Below are positions 1 through 9,287 of a stretch of 64,000 nt of DNA, piece after piece. The stretch spans positions 3,307,637 to 3,371,636 of the forward strand of contig NZ_WUTS01000001.1 of assembly GCF_009901955.1 (NCBI RefSeq), written 5' to 3'. Below the pieces are notes generated by a model, which worked only from the letters and a program-made list of their open reading frames with translations, was not told the origin of the DNA and ran no database searches. Both the position numbers and the translations under genes were made by a program. How positions within the stretch are numbered: the stretch's first letter is position 1; every line of letters starts with the position of its first letter. Source of the DNA: Halomonas icarae. Lineage in GTDB: Bacteria; Pseudomonadota; Gammaproteobacteria; Pseudomonadales; Halomonadaceae.

Positions 1-126
1 CCATGTGCTTCATTGGTCGGACTGGCGACGAAAGCACCAGTACCGGGCTTGGCGGTGCCACTGTCGGCAGCAGCAAGTCCGGATGGCAATGCATGAACGA
101 TCACGGCATTAGTTACGACTGTAGTA

Positions 127-183
127 CTAGGCCAGACTTAAGAAACAGCTAGGCCAGACTTAGGAAGCACTAGGGTCAGGCTC
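127..183. repeat. short direct repeat upstream of the dodecin gene
   Basis: A 14-base unit CTAGGCCAGACTTA occurs at 127-140 and again at 149-162, a 22-base period, and a decayed third copy (CTAGGGTCAGGCT) starts at 170. It lies in the 5' region of the dodecin gene. The first 237 bases otherwise hold only a 49-codon reading frame (3-152) that may be chance or the tail of an upstream gene. A role as regulator-binding repeats is possible but untested. Confidence 0.5.
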
Positions 184-237
184 ACGAAGGAGCCCGCCTC
201 ACGCATGCACCACCAATCGATACGTGCAGGAGGAATC

Positions 238-444
238 ATGAGCAGTCATGTCTACAAGCATCTCGAACTCACCGGCTCCTCGGAGCAGGGCATTCAGCAG
301 GCCATCGAGAGCGCCATCGGCAAGGCCAGCGAGAGCCTGCATGGCATGCGCTGGTTCGAGGTCATCGATACCCGCGGCCATATCGAGCATGGCCGGGTGC
401 AGCACTGGCAGGTCACCATCAAGGTCGGCTTCACCCTGGACTGA
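238..444 (+). CDS. dodecin family protein
   Basis: Encodes 68 residues, the usual dodecin length (about 65-71). The sequence runs [15 protein letters not shown], then an amphipathic helix (residues 14-31) and the [11 protein letters not shown] and WQVTIKVGF strands, matching the beta-alpha-beta-beta dodecin fold. Dodecins form hollow 12-subunit shells that store flavin or CoA in the cytoplasm; the W in the WFEVIDTRG strand is the residue that usually stacks on flavin. The ATG at 238 is chosen because AGGAGGA lies at 228-234 directly upstream; an earlier in-frame ATG at 205 has no such site. It stands alone before trkA. Confidence 0.85.
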   Translation: MSSHVYKHLELTGSSEQGIQQAIESAIGKASESLHGMRWFEVIDTRGHIEHGRVQHWQVTIKVGFTLD

Positions 445-546
445 CACCGCCCCCTGTCCTTCCCGTGGCGGCTGGTTTAGTCTAGCCGCCACGTGCAGCG
501 GCGCATCAGCTTTCGCCACCCCTCGACCCAGCGGAACCCTCACGCG

Positions 547-1920
547 ATGAAGATCATCATTCTCGGCGCCGGCCAGGTCGGCGGCACCCTGGCCGAGCAT
601 CTGGCCCGCGAGGAGAACGACATCACCGTCGTCGACACCGATGGCGACAAGCTGCGCGAGCTACATACCAGGCTCGACATCCGCACCGTGGTGGGCCCCG
701 GCTCCTATCCCATGGTGCTGCGTCAGGCCGGCTGCGAAGACGCCGACATGCTGATCGCGGTGACCAGCCAGGACGAGGTCAACATGATCGCCTGCCAGGT
801 GGCGCACACCCTCTTTCGCACCCCGACCAAGATCGCCCGGGTGCGGGCCACCGCCTATCTCACCCGCCGCGGGCTGTTTGCCCACGAGGCGGTGCCCATC
901 GATGTGCTGATCAGCCCCGAGCAGGTGGTCACCGACCACATCCGCCGTCTGATCGAATACCCTGGTGCCCTGCAGGTGCTCGAGTTCGCCGGTGGTCTGG
1001 TGCAGCTGGTGGCGGTCAAGGCGGTCTACGGCGGCCCACTGGTGGGTCAGGACTTGGCCTTCCTGCGCCGCCACATGCCCAGCGTGGATACCCGGGTGGC
1101 CGCCATCTATCGACGCAACCGTCCCATCATCCCACGGGGCGATACCGTCATCGAGGCCGATGACGAGGTCTTCTTCATCGCCGCCCGTCGCGATATTCGT
1201 GCGGTAATGAGCGAGCTGCGCCGCCTCGACCGCGACTTCCGGCGCATCATGATCGCCGGCGGCGGCAATATCGGCGAGCGCCTCGCCGAGCACCTGGAGC
1301 ACAGCCATCAGGTGAAGATCATCGAACACAGCCTGGAGCGCTGCACGGTACTCTCCGAACGCCTCGACCGCACCGTCGTCCTGCACGGCAGCGCCACCAG
1401 CAAGCGCCTGCTCGAGGAAGAGAATATCGAGGAGTGCGACATCTTCTGCGCCCTGACCAACGACGACGAGGTCAATATCATGTCGTCGATGCTGGCCAAG
1501 CGCATGGGGGCCAAGAAGGTGCTGACGCTGATCAACAATGCCGCCTATGTCGACCTGGTCCAGGGCGGCGAGATCGATATCGCCATCTCGCCCCAGCAGG
1601 CCACCATCGGCAGCCTGCTGACCCACGTGCGTCGAGGCGACATCGTCAACGTCCACTCGTTGCGCCGCGGCGCCGCCGAGGCCATCGAGGCCATCGCCCA
1701 CGGCGATATCCAGTCATCCCGGGTGGTGGGGCGCTCCATCGGCGAGATCGATCTTCCGCGGGGCTCCACCATCGGTGCCATCGTGCGTGGCAAGGAGGTG
1801 ATGATCGCCCATGATGATGTAGTGGTGGAGTCCGGCGACCATGTCATCCTGTTCGTGATCGACAAGCGCCGCATCCGCGATGTGGAGCGACTGTTTCAGG
1901 TCGGGCTGACCTTCTTCTGA
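547..1920 (+). CDS. trkA: Trk system potassium transporter peripheral protein TrkA
   Basis: Encodes 457 residues, the same size as E. coli TrkA. Two NAD-binding Rossmann (RCK-N) domains are visible, with [13 protein letters not shown] at about residue 8 and [14 protein letters not shown] at about 237, each followed by a TrkA-C domain. TrkA is the cytoplasmic gating ring that binds nucleotides and controls the membrane subunit TrkH, encoded 28 bases downstream. The ATG at 547 is preferred over the frame opening at 493 because homologues start with [13 protein letters not shown]. In halophiles this system accumulates K+ during osmotic stress. Confidence 0.97.
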   Translation: MKIIILGAGQVGGTLAEHLAREENDITVVDTDGDKLRELHTRLDIRTVVGPGSYPMVLRQAGCEDADMLIAVTSQDEVNMIACQVAHTLFRTPTKIARVRATAYLTRRGLFAHEAVPIDVLISPEQVVTDHIRRLIEYPGALQVLEFAGGLVQLVAVKAVYGGPLVGQDLAFLRRHMPSVDTRVAAIYRRNRPIIPRGDTVIEADDEVFFIAARRDIRAVMSELRRLDRDFRRIMIAGGGNIGERLAEHLEHSHQVKIIEHSLERCTVLSERLDRTVVLHGSATSKRLLEEENIEECDIFCALTNDDEVNIMSSMLAKRMGAKKVLTLINNAAYVDLVQGGEIDIAISPQQATIGSLLTHVRRGDIVNVHSLRRGAAEAIEAIAHGDIQSSRVVGRSIGEIDLPRGSTIGAIVRGKEVMIAHDDVVVESGDHVILFVIDKRRIRDVERLFQVGLTFF

Positions 1921-1948
1921 AAGCCCGCGACGCAAGGAGAGCCGTCCG

Positions 1949-3397
1949 ATGAGCCTGCGCATGACGCTGCGTATCCTGGGGCTGCTGTTGATGCTCTTCA
2001 GCCTGACCATGATGCCGCCGATCCTGATCTCGCTGCTGTTCGCCGACGGCCAGTGGGATGCCTTCGCCGTGGCCATCGGCATCACCGTGGCGACCGGCGC
2101 CCTGATGTTCCTGCCCAACCGCCGCGCTCGGAAGGAACTGCGTACCCGCGATGGCTTCCTGATCGCGGCGCTGTTCTGGAGCGTACTCGCGCTGTTCGGC
2201 TCGTTGCCGCTGATGCTGACCGGCGAGTCGGCGCTTACGCTTACCGATGCGGTGTTCGAATCCTTCTCGGGGTTGACCACCACCGGCGCCACCGTAATCA
2301 CCGGCATCGATCACCTGCCCGAATCGATCCTCTATTACCGCCAGCAACTGCAGTGGCTGGGCGGCATGGGCATTGTGGTGTTGGCGGTAGCGATCCTGCC
2401 GACCCTGGGGGTCGGTGGCATGGCCCTGTATCGCACCGAGATTCCGGGGCCGCTCAAGGACTCCAAGCTGACCCCGCGCATCACCGAGACCGCCAAGGCC
2501 CTTTGGTACATCTATGCCTCGCTGACCATCGCCTGCACGTTCGCCTACATGGCCGCCGGCATGGACTGGTTCGACGCCCTGGGCCACAGCTTCTCTACCG
2601 TGGCGATCGGCGGCTTCTCCACCCACGATGCCAGCATCGGCTATTTCGACAGTGCCGCCATCGAGATGATCTGCGTGTTCTTCCTGATAGTGTCGGCCGT
2701 CAGCTTCAGCCTACACTTCATCGCCTGGCGGGAACGCAGCCTGCTGCACTACTTCGAGGACCCCGAGGCACGCTTCCTGCTGCTGTTTCTTGCCGGTCTG
2801 ACCACCATCACCACCGTCTCGCTGTGGCTGACCGACACCTATGGGACCGAGCTTGGTCTTCGCCACGCCCTGTTTCAGGTGGTCTCGGTGGCCACTACCA
2901 CGGGCTTCGCCGTTACCGACTTTTCGCTGTGGCCCGGCGCCCTGCCCTTCCTGCTGTTCATGGCCGCCTTCGTGGGGGGCTGTTCGGGCTCCACCGGGGG
3001 CGGCATGAAGGTGATCCGCATCATACTGATTCTCAAGCAGGGCATGCGGGAGGTGATGCGCCTGATCCACCCGAGCGCGGTGATCACGGTCAAGATCGGC
3101 AGGGTGAGCGTGCCCGACGGCATCGCCCAGGCGGTATGGGGGTTCTTCTCCGTCTACGTGATGCTGTTCTTCCTGATGCTGGTGGGGGTGATGGCCACCG
3201 GGGTCGACCAGATAACCGCCTGGTCCACGGTGGGGTCGGCGCTCAATAACCTGGGGCCGGCCCTGGGCGAGGCCTCGGCCCACTACGGCGACCTGCCCGA
3301 TCTGGCCAAGTGGATTCTGGTGCTGGCCATGCTGCTGGGCCGCCTGGAGATCTTCACCGTGCTGGTGCTGTTCACCCCCGCCTTCTGGCGCCGCTAG
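1949..3397 (+). CDS. trkH: Trk potassium uptake membrane subunit, TrkH/TrkI family
   Basis: 482 residues, typical of TrkH. It is a polytopic inner-membrane K+ channel-like subunit with four MPM repeats; selectivity-loop segments can be read as SGLTTTGATVI, STVAIGGFSTHD, VSVATTTGFAVTDF and NNLGPALG. Glycine-rich GGCSGSTGGGMK lies in the usual place before the third repeat's inner helix. It follows trkA by 28 bases with an AAGGAGAG ribosome site, so the pair is probably one operon. The sequence does not decide whether it is the TrkH or TrkI paralogue known from halomonads. Confidence 0.95.
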   Translation: MSLRMTLRILGLLLMLFSLTMMPPILISLLFADGQWDAFAVAIGITVATGALMFLPNRRARKELRTRDGFLIAALFWSVLALFGSLPLMLTGESALTLTDAVFESFSGLTTTGATVITGIDHLPESILYYRQQLQWLGGMGIVVLAVAILPTLGVGGMALYRTEIPGPLKDSKLTPRITETAKALWYIYASLTIACTFAYMAAGMDWFDALGHSFSTVAIGGFSTHDASIGYFDSAAIEMICVFFLIVSAVSFSLHFIAWRERSLLHYFEDPEARFLLLFLAGLTTITTVSLWLTDTYGTELGLRHALFQVVSVATTTGFAVTDFSLWPGALPFLLFMAAFVGGCSGSTGGGMKVIRIILILKQGMREVMRLIHPSAVITVKIGRVSVPDGIAQAVWGFFSVYVMLFFLMLVGVMATGVDQITAWSTVGSALNNLGPALGEASAHYGDLPDLAKWILVLAMLLGRLEIFTVLVLFTPAFWRR

Positions 3398-3528
3398 CCG
3401 AACCGGGACGCAGGGCTATCGCCGTCACCGCAGGGTGACAGCCCGTCGCCGGAGCCGCCTTGAGCGGCGCTGCCATCTGCAATCGCCCCGAGCCGATATG
3501 CAGGAGGTTTGGCCCGACGGGAGCGTTC

Positions 3529-4806
3529 ATGGATAATCGAGCCCTCACTTCTTCGAGTCGAGCCCCCATGACCGAGACCCAGGCCCCCATGCCGACACGC
3601 CCGGACGATACCATCAGCGGCCCGCAGCGGGTCCTGCAGATCGGCGAGACCCGCTATACCCTGCTCGGCACCGCCCACGTCTCCGCCGAGAGCGCCGAGG
3701 ACGTGCGCCGACTGATTCGCTCGGGTGAGTTCGACGCCGTGGCCATCGAACTGTGTGACTCCCGCCATCACAGCCTCACCAACCCCGACGCCCTGGCGGA
3801 ACAGGACCTGTTCCAGGTCTTCCGCCAGGGCAAGGCTGGCGTGGTGGCCGCCAGCCTGGCGCTGGGTGCCTTCCAGCAGCGCCTCGCCGAACAGTCCGGT
3901 ATCGAGCCCGGAGCCGAGATGCGCGCCGCCCTGGAGGAGTCCCAGCGGGCGGCGCTGCCGCTGCTGCTGATCGACCGCGATGTCGGCGTGACCCTCAAGC
4001 GCATCTACCACAACGTCCCCTGGTGGCAGCGCTTCTCGCTGTTCTCGGGGCTGCTGGGTAGCGTGCTGTCTCGCCAGGAGGTCTCCCCCGAAGAGGTCGA
4101 GCGCCTCAAGGAGGGCGACGTGCTGGAATCCACCTTCAGCGAATTCGCGGCCGAGTCCGAGAGCCTCTATACCCCACTGATCAGCGAGCGTGACCGTTAC
4201 ATGGTGTTGCGCCTGGCCGAGGATGCTCCGCCGGGGCGTTATCGACATGTGCTGGTGGTGATCGGAGCCGGCCATATGAAGGGCATGGCCGATCACTTCA
4301 CCGACGAGCTGCCGCAACAGCCGGCCGAGGAGCGCCAGCGACTCGAGGCCACGCCGCCGCCGTCGAAGATCTGGAAGGCACTGCCCTGGGTCATCACCGC
4401 CCTGGTGCTTACCGGCTTCGCCATCGGCTTCTCGCGCAATACCGGCCTCGGCTGGCAGCTGGTGGCGGAGTGGTTCCTGATCAACGGGGTGCTCTCGGCG
4501 GGGGCTACCCTGGTGGCCCTGGCCCACCCGTTCACGGTCATTGCCACCTTCTTCGCCGCACCGCTCACCTCGCTCAACCCCACCATCGGTGCCGGCTTCG
4601 TCGCGGCCGGGGTCGAGCTCTACCTGCGCAAGCCCAAGGTGCGCGACTTCTCCACGCTGCGCCACGACGTCACCCACCTCAAGGGGTGGTGGCACAACCG
4701 GGTCTCACGCACCCTGCTGGTGTTTCTGGCCGCCACGCTAGGCTCTGCCGCCGGCACCTGGATCGCCGGTTTCCGTATCGCCGGCACCCTGTTCGGCAGC
4801 GGCTGA
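3529..4806 (+). CDS. TraB/PrgY family membrane protein
   Basis: 425 residues. The N-terminal soluble part has the TraB-domain signature: YTLLGTAHVSAESAEDVRRL, then AIELCDSRH and a conserved VVIGAGHMKGM segment. The C-terminal 150 residues hold three or four membrane helices (IWKALPWVITALVLTGF and onwards). TraB/PrgY proteins relate to the Tiki metalloprotease fold; the enterococcal members bind or degrade pheromone peptides, but the role of the proteobacterial form is unknown. I chose ATG 3529 because GGGAG lies 5 bases before it; MTETQAP at 3568 is the alternative. Confidence 0.85.
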   Translation: MDNRALTSSSRAPMTETQAPMPTRPDDTISGPQRVLQIGETRYTLLGTAHVSAESAEDVRRLIRSGEFDAVAIELCDSRHHSLTNPDALAEQDLFQVFRQGKAGVVAASLALGAFQQRLAEQSGIEPGAEMRAALEESQRAALPLLLIDRDVGVTLKRIYHNVPWWQRFSLFSGLLGSVLSRQEVSPEEVERLKEGDVLESTFSEFAAESESLYTPLISERDRYMVLRLAEDAPPGRYRHVLVVIGAGHMKGMADHFTDELPQQPAEERQRLEATPPPSKIWKALPWVITALVLTGFAIGFSRNTGLGWQLVAEWFLINGVLSAGATLVALAHPFTVIATFFAAPLTSLNPTIGAGFVAAGVELYLRKPKVRDFSTLRHDVTHLKGWWHNRVSRTLLVFLAATLGSAAGTWIAGFRIAGTLFGSG

Positions 4807-4825
4807 CCCTCCGCCCCCGAAACGG

Positions 4826-5080
4826 TCATGGTTCGCCCAGCACCTCGGCCACCCACACCTGGTCGAACCTGGCCTCGGCTTCGCGTTGCACCGACTTCAC
4901 GCTGGCAGCGTCTGGCGCCTCATATTCGCAGATCATCCGCCGCCGATCCGCCGACCAGTAACTGCGAATCCAACGCACCCGATAGAGCTCGAGACACGGC
5001 ATCATGCGCGCCTCGACTGCCGTTAGCTCCTCTTCCCTCAGCGGTGTGGCGAAGCTGCGTTCGACGATGATATGTGACAT
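4826..5080 (-). CDS. DUF4242 family small protein
   Basis: 84 residues: MSHIIVERSF at the start, ARMMPCLELYRVRWIRSYWS in the middle and ICEYEAPDAASVKSVQREAEA towards the end. This is the ferredoxin-like DUF4242 fold; an actinobacterial member (SCO4226) is reported to bind nickel. The biological role is unknown. It lies 15 bases downstream of the giant BTAD regulator gene on the same strand and is probably translated from the same transcript. DUF4242 genes next to this class of regulator suggest a shared but undescribed response. Confidence 0.8.
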   Translation of the reverse strand: MSHIIVERSFATPLREEELTAVEARMMPCLELYRVRWIRSYWSADRRRMICEYEAPDAASVKSVQREAEARFDQVWVAEVLGEP

Positions 5081-5095
5081 CGACTTTCTCCTGGT

Positions 5096-8000
5096 TTAGC
5101 GCTGCTCGTTGGTGGGCAGCGCTGGCACCACATCAGGGGCGGCGCGGGCGATGACCGCCACTTCAGCAATGGCCGCCCGCACCCTGGCATTACACCGCTC
5201 GAGCTCAGCAGACCGGCGAGTTAGTCGCTCGATTGCCCCGCTGGCGGCTTCCTCCCGATACCGTCCGCCGAGGCCGGCGAGGGTCGCCTGGGCGATAGTG
5301 GCTTCGTCATGCCGTTGCATGGCAACCGCCGCGTCCAGCGCTTCTTTGGCGAAGCCCTGTGCCCTGCTCGGCTGCCCTTGGCGAACACAGAGCGAGGCAG
5401 CCGTATTCAGGGCATAAGCAAGGTGGCTCTTGTCGTCTACGGCCCGCAGCTGCGTCAACGCCGCTGCCAGCCGGTCGAGACGTGGCTCGCTGTCGTCAGC
5501 AAACTCGGCAAGCGCCTGCAGGGTATCGGCGACCGGCGCCTGCTGTTCACCCAGCCCCACCGCAACCGCCCGCAGCTCACTGCAGCGCTCCATGACGGTG
5601 GCGTACCGGCCGCGCTCGAACTCGATCACGGCAAGCCAGGTCAGGCATTGATACTCCCTCCATCGGTCCTGCGCATCTCGGGCAAGACCGAGCGCGCGTT
5701 CGGTTAGCAGTGCGGCGTGCTCGCTGTTTCCTTCCCAGCGCTCGAGCAGCCCATGCCCCCATTGCAGCTCACAGACGCCTTGACCGGCGTCCCCGAGGAG
5801 AGTGTCCACCTCCCTGAGCAGGGCTCGCGCCCGCGGTATCTCGGTCTCCAGCTCGATCAGGCAACGTGCGGTGTTGGCAAGCTGGCGAGCGAGCGTCTGC
5901 CGGTGAGTACCACGCCCCACCGCCGCAGCACGTACCGTGCTTTGTGTGGCGCGGAGGGTGTCGCCACCCTTCTGATGCAACACCGAGAGCAGGTAGTGGC
6001 CTGTCGCCGCCGCCGCATGCTGGCCAGCCACCTCGGCATCGCTGACCGCCTCGCTCAGCTCGCTCACCAACGGCGGCGGTGAGCGCATGGCGGGTCCGGC
6101 AGCGGCCAGGATCTCCACCTTGAACAGGCCGATCAGCAGCTCGCGGCGAAGCGCGTCATCCGCCAGGCTGTCGAGATGCGCGCGCCCACGCCTGGCCAGC
6201 GCCGTCGCCTCCACATTGGCGAAGAGCCGCAGGCTCCGCTCACCGGCGAGGACACAGGCACGAGCCGCCAGCGCATGCTCCCCGGCAAGTTCCGCGTGGT
6301 GGGCGAGGTCGGAGGCCAGCTCCTCTTGGCTCTCGACCCGCTCGGCCAGGACTTGCGCGATCTGGCCATGCATCAACTTGCGACGCGGCTGGGAGATTCG
6401 CTGATATGCGACTCGACGCACGAGGTCATGCACAAAGTCATAGCGGTCCTCGTTGGCGATTCGCAGGATGCCGCGGCGCTCCAGCGCCTCCAGGGCGCTG
6501 AGAAGCACCGGCATCTCGAGCCGCGCCAGTTGAATCAGCAGCTCGGGGCCGAAGGCCCGCCCCATCGTCGCGGCCCAGGCCACCAGACCGCGACAGGGAT
6601 CACCCAGCATGTCGAACTGCTGTGCGATCACCACCTGCAGCGAACGACCCGGCTGGTAATGCCCCTCACGGAATGTCCGGGCAAGCTCCAGAGCAAACAG
6701 AGGGTGCCCCTCGCTCTCCCCCGCAATGGCCGCGACATCGACTTCCGGATTGACGGCCTGCACCAATTGGGCGGTTTCAGCGGCACTCAGCACTGCAAGG
6801 GGAAGCCTTAACACCTGCTCGTCACGTTCCAGGGTCTGCAGCGTTCGCAAGACGGCGGGATTATCCTCGAGTTCTCCCGGGCGGAAGGCGCAGGCCAACA
6901 GGCCAATGTTCGAGGCAAGCAGGCTCCTGGCCACATAATGGAAGAGCGCCGACGAGGCCTCGTCGAGCCACTGCAGGTCGTCCAGCACCACCAACAGCGG
7001 CGCCTGCCGAGACAGGTGTTGCAGCAGCGAGAGAATCGCCTCGAAGAACCGCGCACGATCTACCGGTATCGTCGGCGGTTGGCCCATGTCGGGCCGAAGC
7101 TGTAACAGGCCATGCCCCACCTCATCGGGAATGGTATCGGCAGGGATCGCACGCAGGGCATCGCTCCAGATACCGTAGGGACGCACCGCCTCCGCCTCGA
7201 AGGCGCGTCCCGTGAGACAGAAGGCACCGCTCATGGTCATGCGCTCGACGAGATACTCGAGCAGCCGACTCTTGCCGATGCCGGGCTCGCCCGTGATCAG
7301 CAGCAGCGGCGTTGACCGGCCATCGATGGCCGCCGACACCAGCTGCTCTATCTGGACACGCTCCGCATGGCGGCCAACAAGCGTCATGGAATTGCGTGGC
7401 GAACGGCCGCTCGCGGCCTGGCTTTCGCTGCTCTTCGCTTCCGGCAGCTCTTCTCTCCCCTGCTCCTGTAGAGGTGCAAAAGACTTCGGCTTGATAGCAC
7501 GCCGGGCCCTCTCCAGCGCCTCGCACGATGCCACCCCCATTTCACGCTCCAGCAGCTGGTGAGCCCACTCATACTCCTCAAGGGCCTCACGTCGGCGTCC
7601 CAGTCGACCCAACAGGCGTACGACATGGACATGCCCACCTTCCGTCAAGGGATCGATCGCCACCAGGGCGCGGGCCTGGGTGAGCGCCTCCTCGGGGCTA
7701 TCGCTCAGCCGGTTGACCAGGGCATCGAGGGCGGCCAGCCGAAGCTTGCTGAGAGCCGCGCGCTCGGCCAGACACCATGCCTGGAAACGGTAACAGGCAG
7801 GCAGGTCGAGACCATCCAGAAACTCACCACGAAACAACGCAAGGGCGGCTCGCAGACTTGTCAGGGATGCATTCGCAATATCGTCCAGCGACTCGCGAGC
7901 CGTGATGAGGTCAACCTTCGCGGCGGACGGCGCGAAGGCGACCCACGACCGGTTGGTTTCCAGGCGGACCCTTCCCCCCATGTCCAGCAGTGGGCGTATC

Positions 8001-8212
8001 TTGGCCAGGCTCCACCGCAGCTCACCCCGCGGATCGTTCGGCCCCTCCCACAACAAATCACACAACCACTGCCGACGATGCGGCCCGCCGGTGGCGACGA
8101 GATAGGCCAGCAGCGCGCGCGTCTTCTTCGAGGCCGGCAGAGCGACCTCCCTGCCCTTGGTGGCGAGCTGCAATTCGCCGAGGAGATGAAGTTCGAGAGG
8201 ACAGCCACCCAC
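5096..8212 (-). CDS. BTAD/AAA/TPR large transcriptional regulator (SARP-like)
   Basis: 1038 residues. Domains in order: an N-terminal winged-helix part (about 1-95, LHLLGELQLATKGREV), a bacterial transcriptional activation domain (about 100-240, with LDGLDLPACYRFQAWCLAER and EALEEYEWAHQLLEREMG), an AAA/NACHT-like ATPase (Walker A GEPGIGKS at 308-315, Walker B LLVVLDDLQWLD at 406-417), then helical TPR-like repeats to the end. This matches SARP/AfsR-type regulators, which bind direct repeats overlapping -35 regions. The start is GTG at 8212 with AGGAGG at 8218-8223. It is divergent from the cupin-GFA-nitrilase genes, which it probably controls. No effector is evident. Confidence 0.85.
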   Translation of the reverse strand: MGGCPLELHLLGELQLATKGREVALPASKKTRALLAYLVATGGPHRRQWLCDLLWEGPNDPRGELRWSLAKIRPLLDMGGRVRLETNRSWVAFAPSAAKVDLITARESLDDIANASLTSLRAALALFRGEFLDGLDLPACYRFQAWCLAERAALSKLRLAALDALVNRLSDSPEEALTQARALVAIDPLTEGGHVHVVRLLGRLGRRREALEEYEWAHQLLEREMGVASCEALERARRAIKPKSFAPLQEQGREELPEAKSSESQAASGRSPRNSMTLVGRHAERVQIEQLVSAAIDGRSTPLLLITGEPGIGKSRLLEYLVERMTMSGAFCLTGRAFEAEAVRPYGIWSDALRAIPADTIPDEVGHGLLQLRPDMGQPPTIPVDRARFFEAILSLLQHLSRQAPLLVVLDDLQWLDEASSALFHYVARSLLASNIGLLACAFRPGELEDNPAVLRTLQTLERDEQVLRLPLAVLSAAETAQLVQAVNPEVDVAAIAGESEGHPLFALELARTFREGHYQPGRSLQVVIAQQFDMLGDPCRGLVAWAATMGRAFGPELLIQLARLEMPVLLSALEALERRGILRIANEDRYDFVHDLVRRVAYQRISQPRRKLMHGQIAQVLAERVESQEELASDLAHHAELAGEHALAARACVLAGERSLRLFANVEATALARRGRAHLDSLADDALRRELLIGLFKVEILAAAGPAMRSPPPLVSELSEAVSDAEVAGQHAAAATGHYLLSVLHQKGGDTLRATQSTVRAAAVGRGTHRQTLARQLANTARCLIELETEIPRARALLREVDTLLGDAGQGVCELQWGHGLLERWEGNSEHAALLTERALGLARDAQDRWREYQCLTWLAVIEFERGRYATVMERCSELRAVAVGLGEQQAPVADTLQALAEFADDSEPRLDRLAAALTQLRAVDDKSHLAYALNTAASLCVRQGQPSRAQGFAKEALDAAVAMQRHDEATIAQATLAGLGGRYREEAASGAIERLTRRSAELERCNARVRAAIAEVAVIARAAPDVVPALPTNEQR

Positions 8213-8238
8213 GCACGCCTCCTGTCAGGCCGGGTGCA

Positions 8239-8282
8239 TTCCCATGGTGGTTCCCACGGGCCTTCCCACGCCTGCCTTCCAG
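8239..8282. repeat. TTCCCA direct repeats in the regulator/cupin intergenic region
   Basis: TTCCCA occurs at 8239-8244, 8251-8256 and 8263-8268, an exact 12-base period, followed by TTCCAG at 8277-8282. It sits between the divergent start codons of the BTAD regulator (8212) and the cupin gene (8344). SARP-type regulators recognise tandem heptamers spaced near one helical turn, so this is a candidate operator for the neighbouring regulator. The spacing is 12 rather than the usual 11, so this remains a hypothesis. Confidence 0.5.
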
Positions 8283-8343
8283 TCTAGCAGTTGAGCGATA
8301 CGGACACGCCGAGTCGCTCCGATAACAAACCTGGGAGGTTGCC

Positions 8344-8775
8344 ATGAAACCGCTACTTGCTCTTGCACCCCTGCTGCTTTTTGCCGCCGAAGGCCTGATG
8401 GCGGAAGACAGTGCGTCAACGTTCGGCCCGGAGGGTCTCACAATCACGCCCATCCTGGAGGCGACAGAGACCATCACCGGCCAACCGATCCATTTCCCTC
8501 AGGGAAACAACCAGCTCGTGGCCGTGCTGGCGGAGATCGAGCCTGGCGGTCAGGTCGGGCGTCATCTGCATCCGGTCCCCCTGTTCGTCTACATGCTTGA
8601 GGGCCAGCTCTCCATCGAGATCGAGGGACACGGCATAAAGACGTTCGACGCGGGTCAAGGGTTCGCCGAGGTCATCAACACCTGGCACAACGGCCGCAAT
8701 CCTGGTGACGTGCCGGCCCGCCTCTTGATCGTGTTCTCCGGCCAACAAGGCACGCCAAACCTGATTCGCCCATGA
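8344..8775 (+). CDS. secreted cupin-domain protein
   Basis: 143 residues with an N-terminal signal peptide (residues 1-20, cleavage after LMA). One cupin barrel is present: motif 1 is GGQVGRHLHPVPLFVYMLEG (H74, H76 as likely metal ligands) and motif 2 includes INTWHNGRNPG (H115). Such small periplasmic cupins are of unknown activity. A GGGAGG ribosome site precedes the ATG. It is the first gene of a set with the GFA-family and nitrilase genes, divergent from the BTAD regulator. Confidence 0.82.
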   Translation: MKPLLALAPLLLFAAEGLMAEDSASTFGPEGLTITPILEATETITGQPIHFPQGNNQLVAVLAEIEPGGQVGRHLHPVPLFVYMLEGQLSIEIEGHGIKTFDAGQGFAEVINTWHNGRNPGDVPARLLIVFSGQQGTPNLIRP

Positions 8776-8816
8776 GCCATCAAGTATCCAGACACGCAAA
8801 TGAAAGGAGACAGACC

Positions 8817-9272
8817 ATGAACACCATGACTCATGACAGCACTCAGGAAAGCACCTACACGGGCAGGTGCTTCTGCGGCGCCGTGGAGCTCACCGTAACG
8901 GGAGAGCCCGTGGCCATGGGCTACTGCCATTGTGACGCCTGCCGAGCCTGGTCGGCAGGCCCGGTCAATGCCTTCACTCTCTGGAAGCCCGATAGCGTAA
9001 GGATCACCAGGGGCATCGAGCATATCGCCAGCTTCCAGAAGAGCGAAAAGAGCATTCGCAAATGGTGCCAACACTGTGGCGGCCACCTGCTGACCGAACA
9101 CCCCCTCTGGGGGGTGGTGGATGTCTATGCCGCCATCGTTCCAACGCTGGCCTTCACGCCGTCCTTGCACGTCAACTACCAAGAAACGGTCCTACCGATG
9201 CGAGACGGTCTCCCCAAACAGCAGGATATCCCCGCCGACATGGGGGGAACCGGTGCTCTGCTGCCGGAGTGA
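8817..9272 (+). CDS. GFA family zinc protein
   Basis: 151 residues. Zinc-binding cysteines of the GFA (glutathione-dependent formaldehyde-activating enzyme-like) fold are complete: GRCFCGAVE, YCHCDACRAWSA and KWCQHCGGHL. Most members are not proven Gfa enzymes; some are implicated in small-molecule thiol chemistry, so the substrate is unknown. ATG 8817 is chosen because AAGGAGA lies 7 bases upstream; an upstream in-frame ATG at 8772 lacks one. The gene lies 41 bases after the cupin gene and 15 bases before the nitrilase gene, so an operon is likely. Confidence 0.85.
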   Translation: MNTMTHDSTQESTYTGRCFCGAVELTVTGEPVAMGYCHCDACRAWSAGPVNAFTLWKPDSVRITRGIEHIASFQKSEKSIRKWCQHCGGHLLTEHPLWGVVDVYAAIVPTLAFTPSLHVNYQETVLPMRDGLPKQQDIPADMGGTGALLPE

Positions 9273-9287
9273 AGAAGGAGAACCACC

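Noticed and set aside
3..152. 49-codon frame at the window start
   Set aside because: No recognisable protein features and no view of upstream sequence; it may be chance or the tail of a gene outside the window.
661..1701. Long minus-strand frame opposite trkA
   Set aside because: It is an antisense shadow of high-GC coding sequence; trkA on the plus strand has clear domains.
8239..8282. CRISPR-like array from the TTCCCA repeats
   Set aside because: Units are 6 bases with a 12-base period, far too short for CRISPR repeats and spacers.
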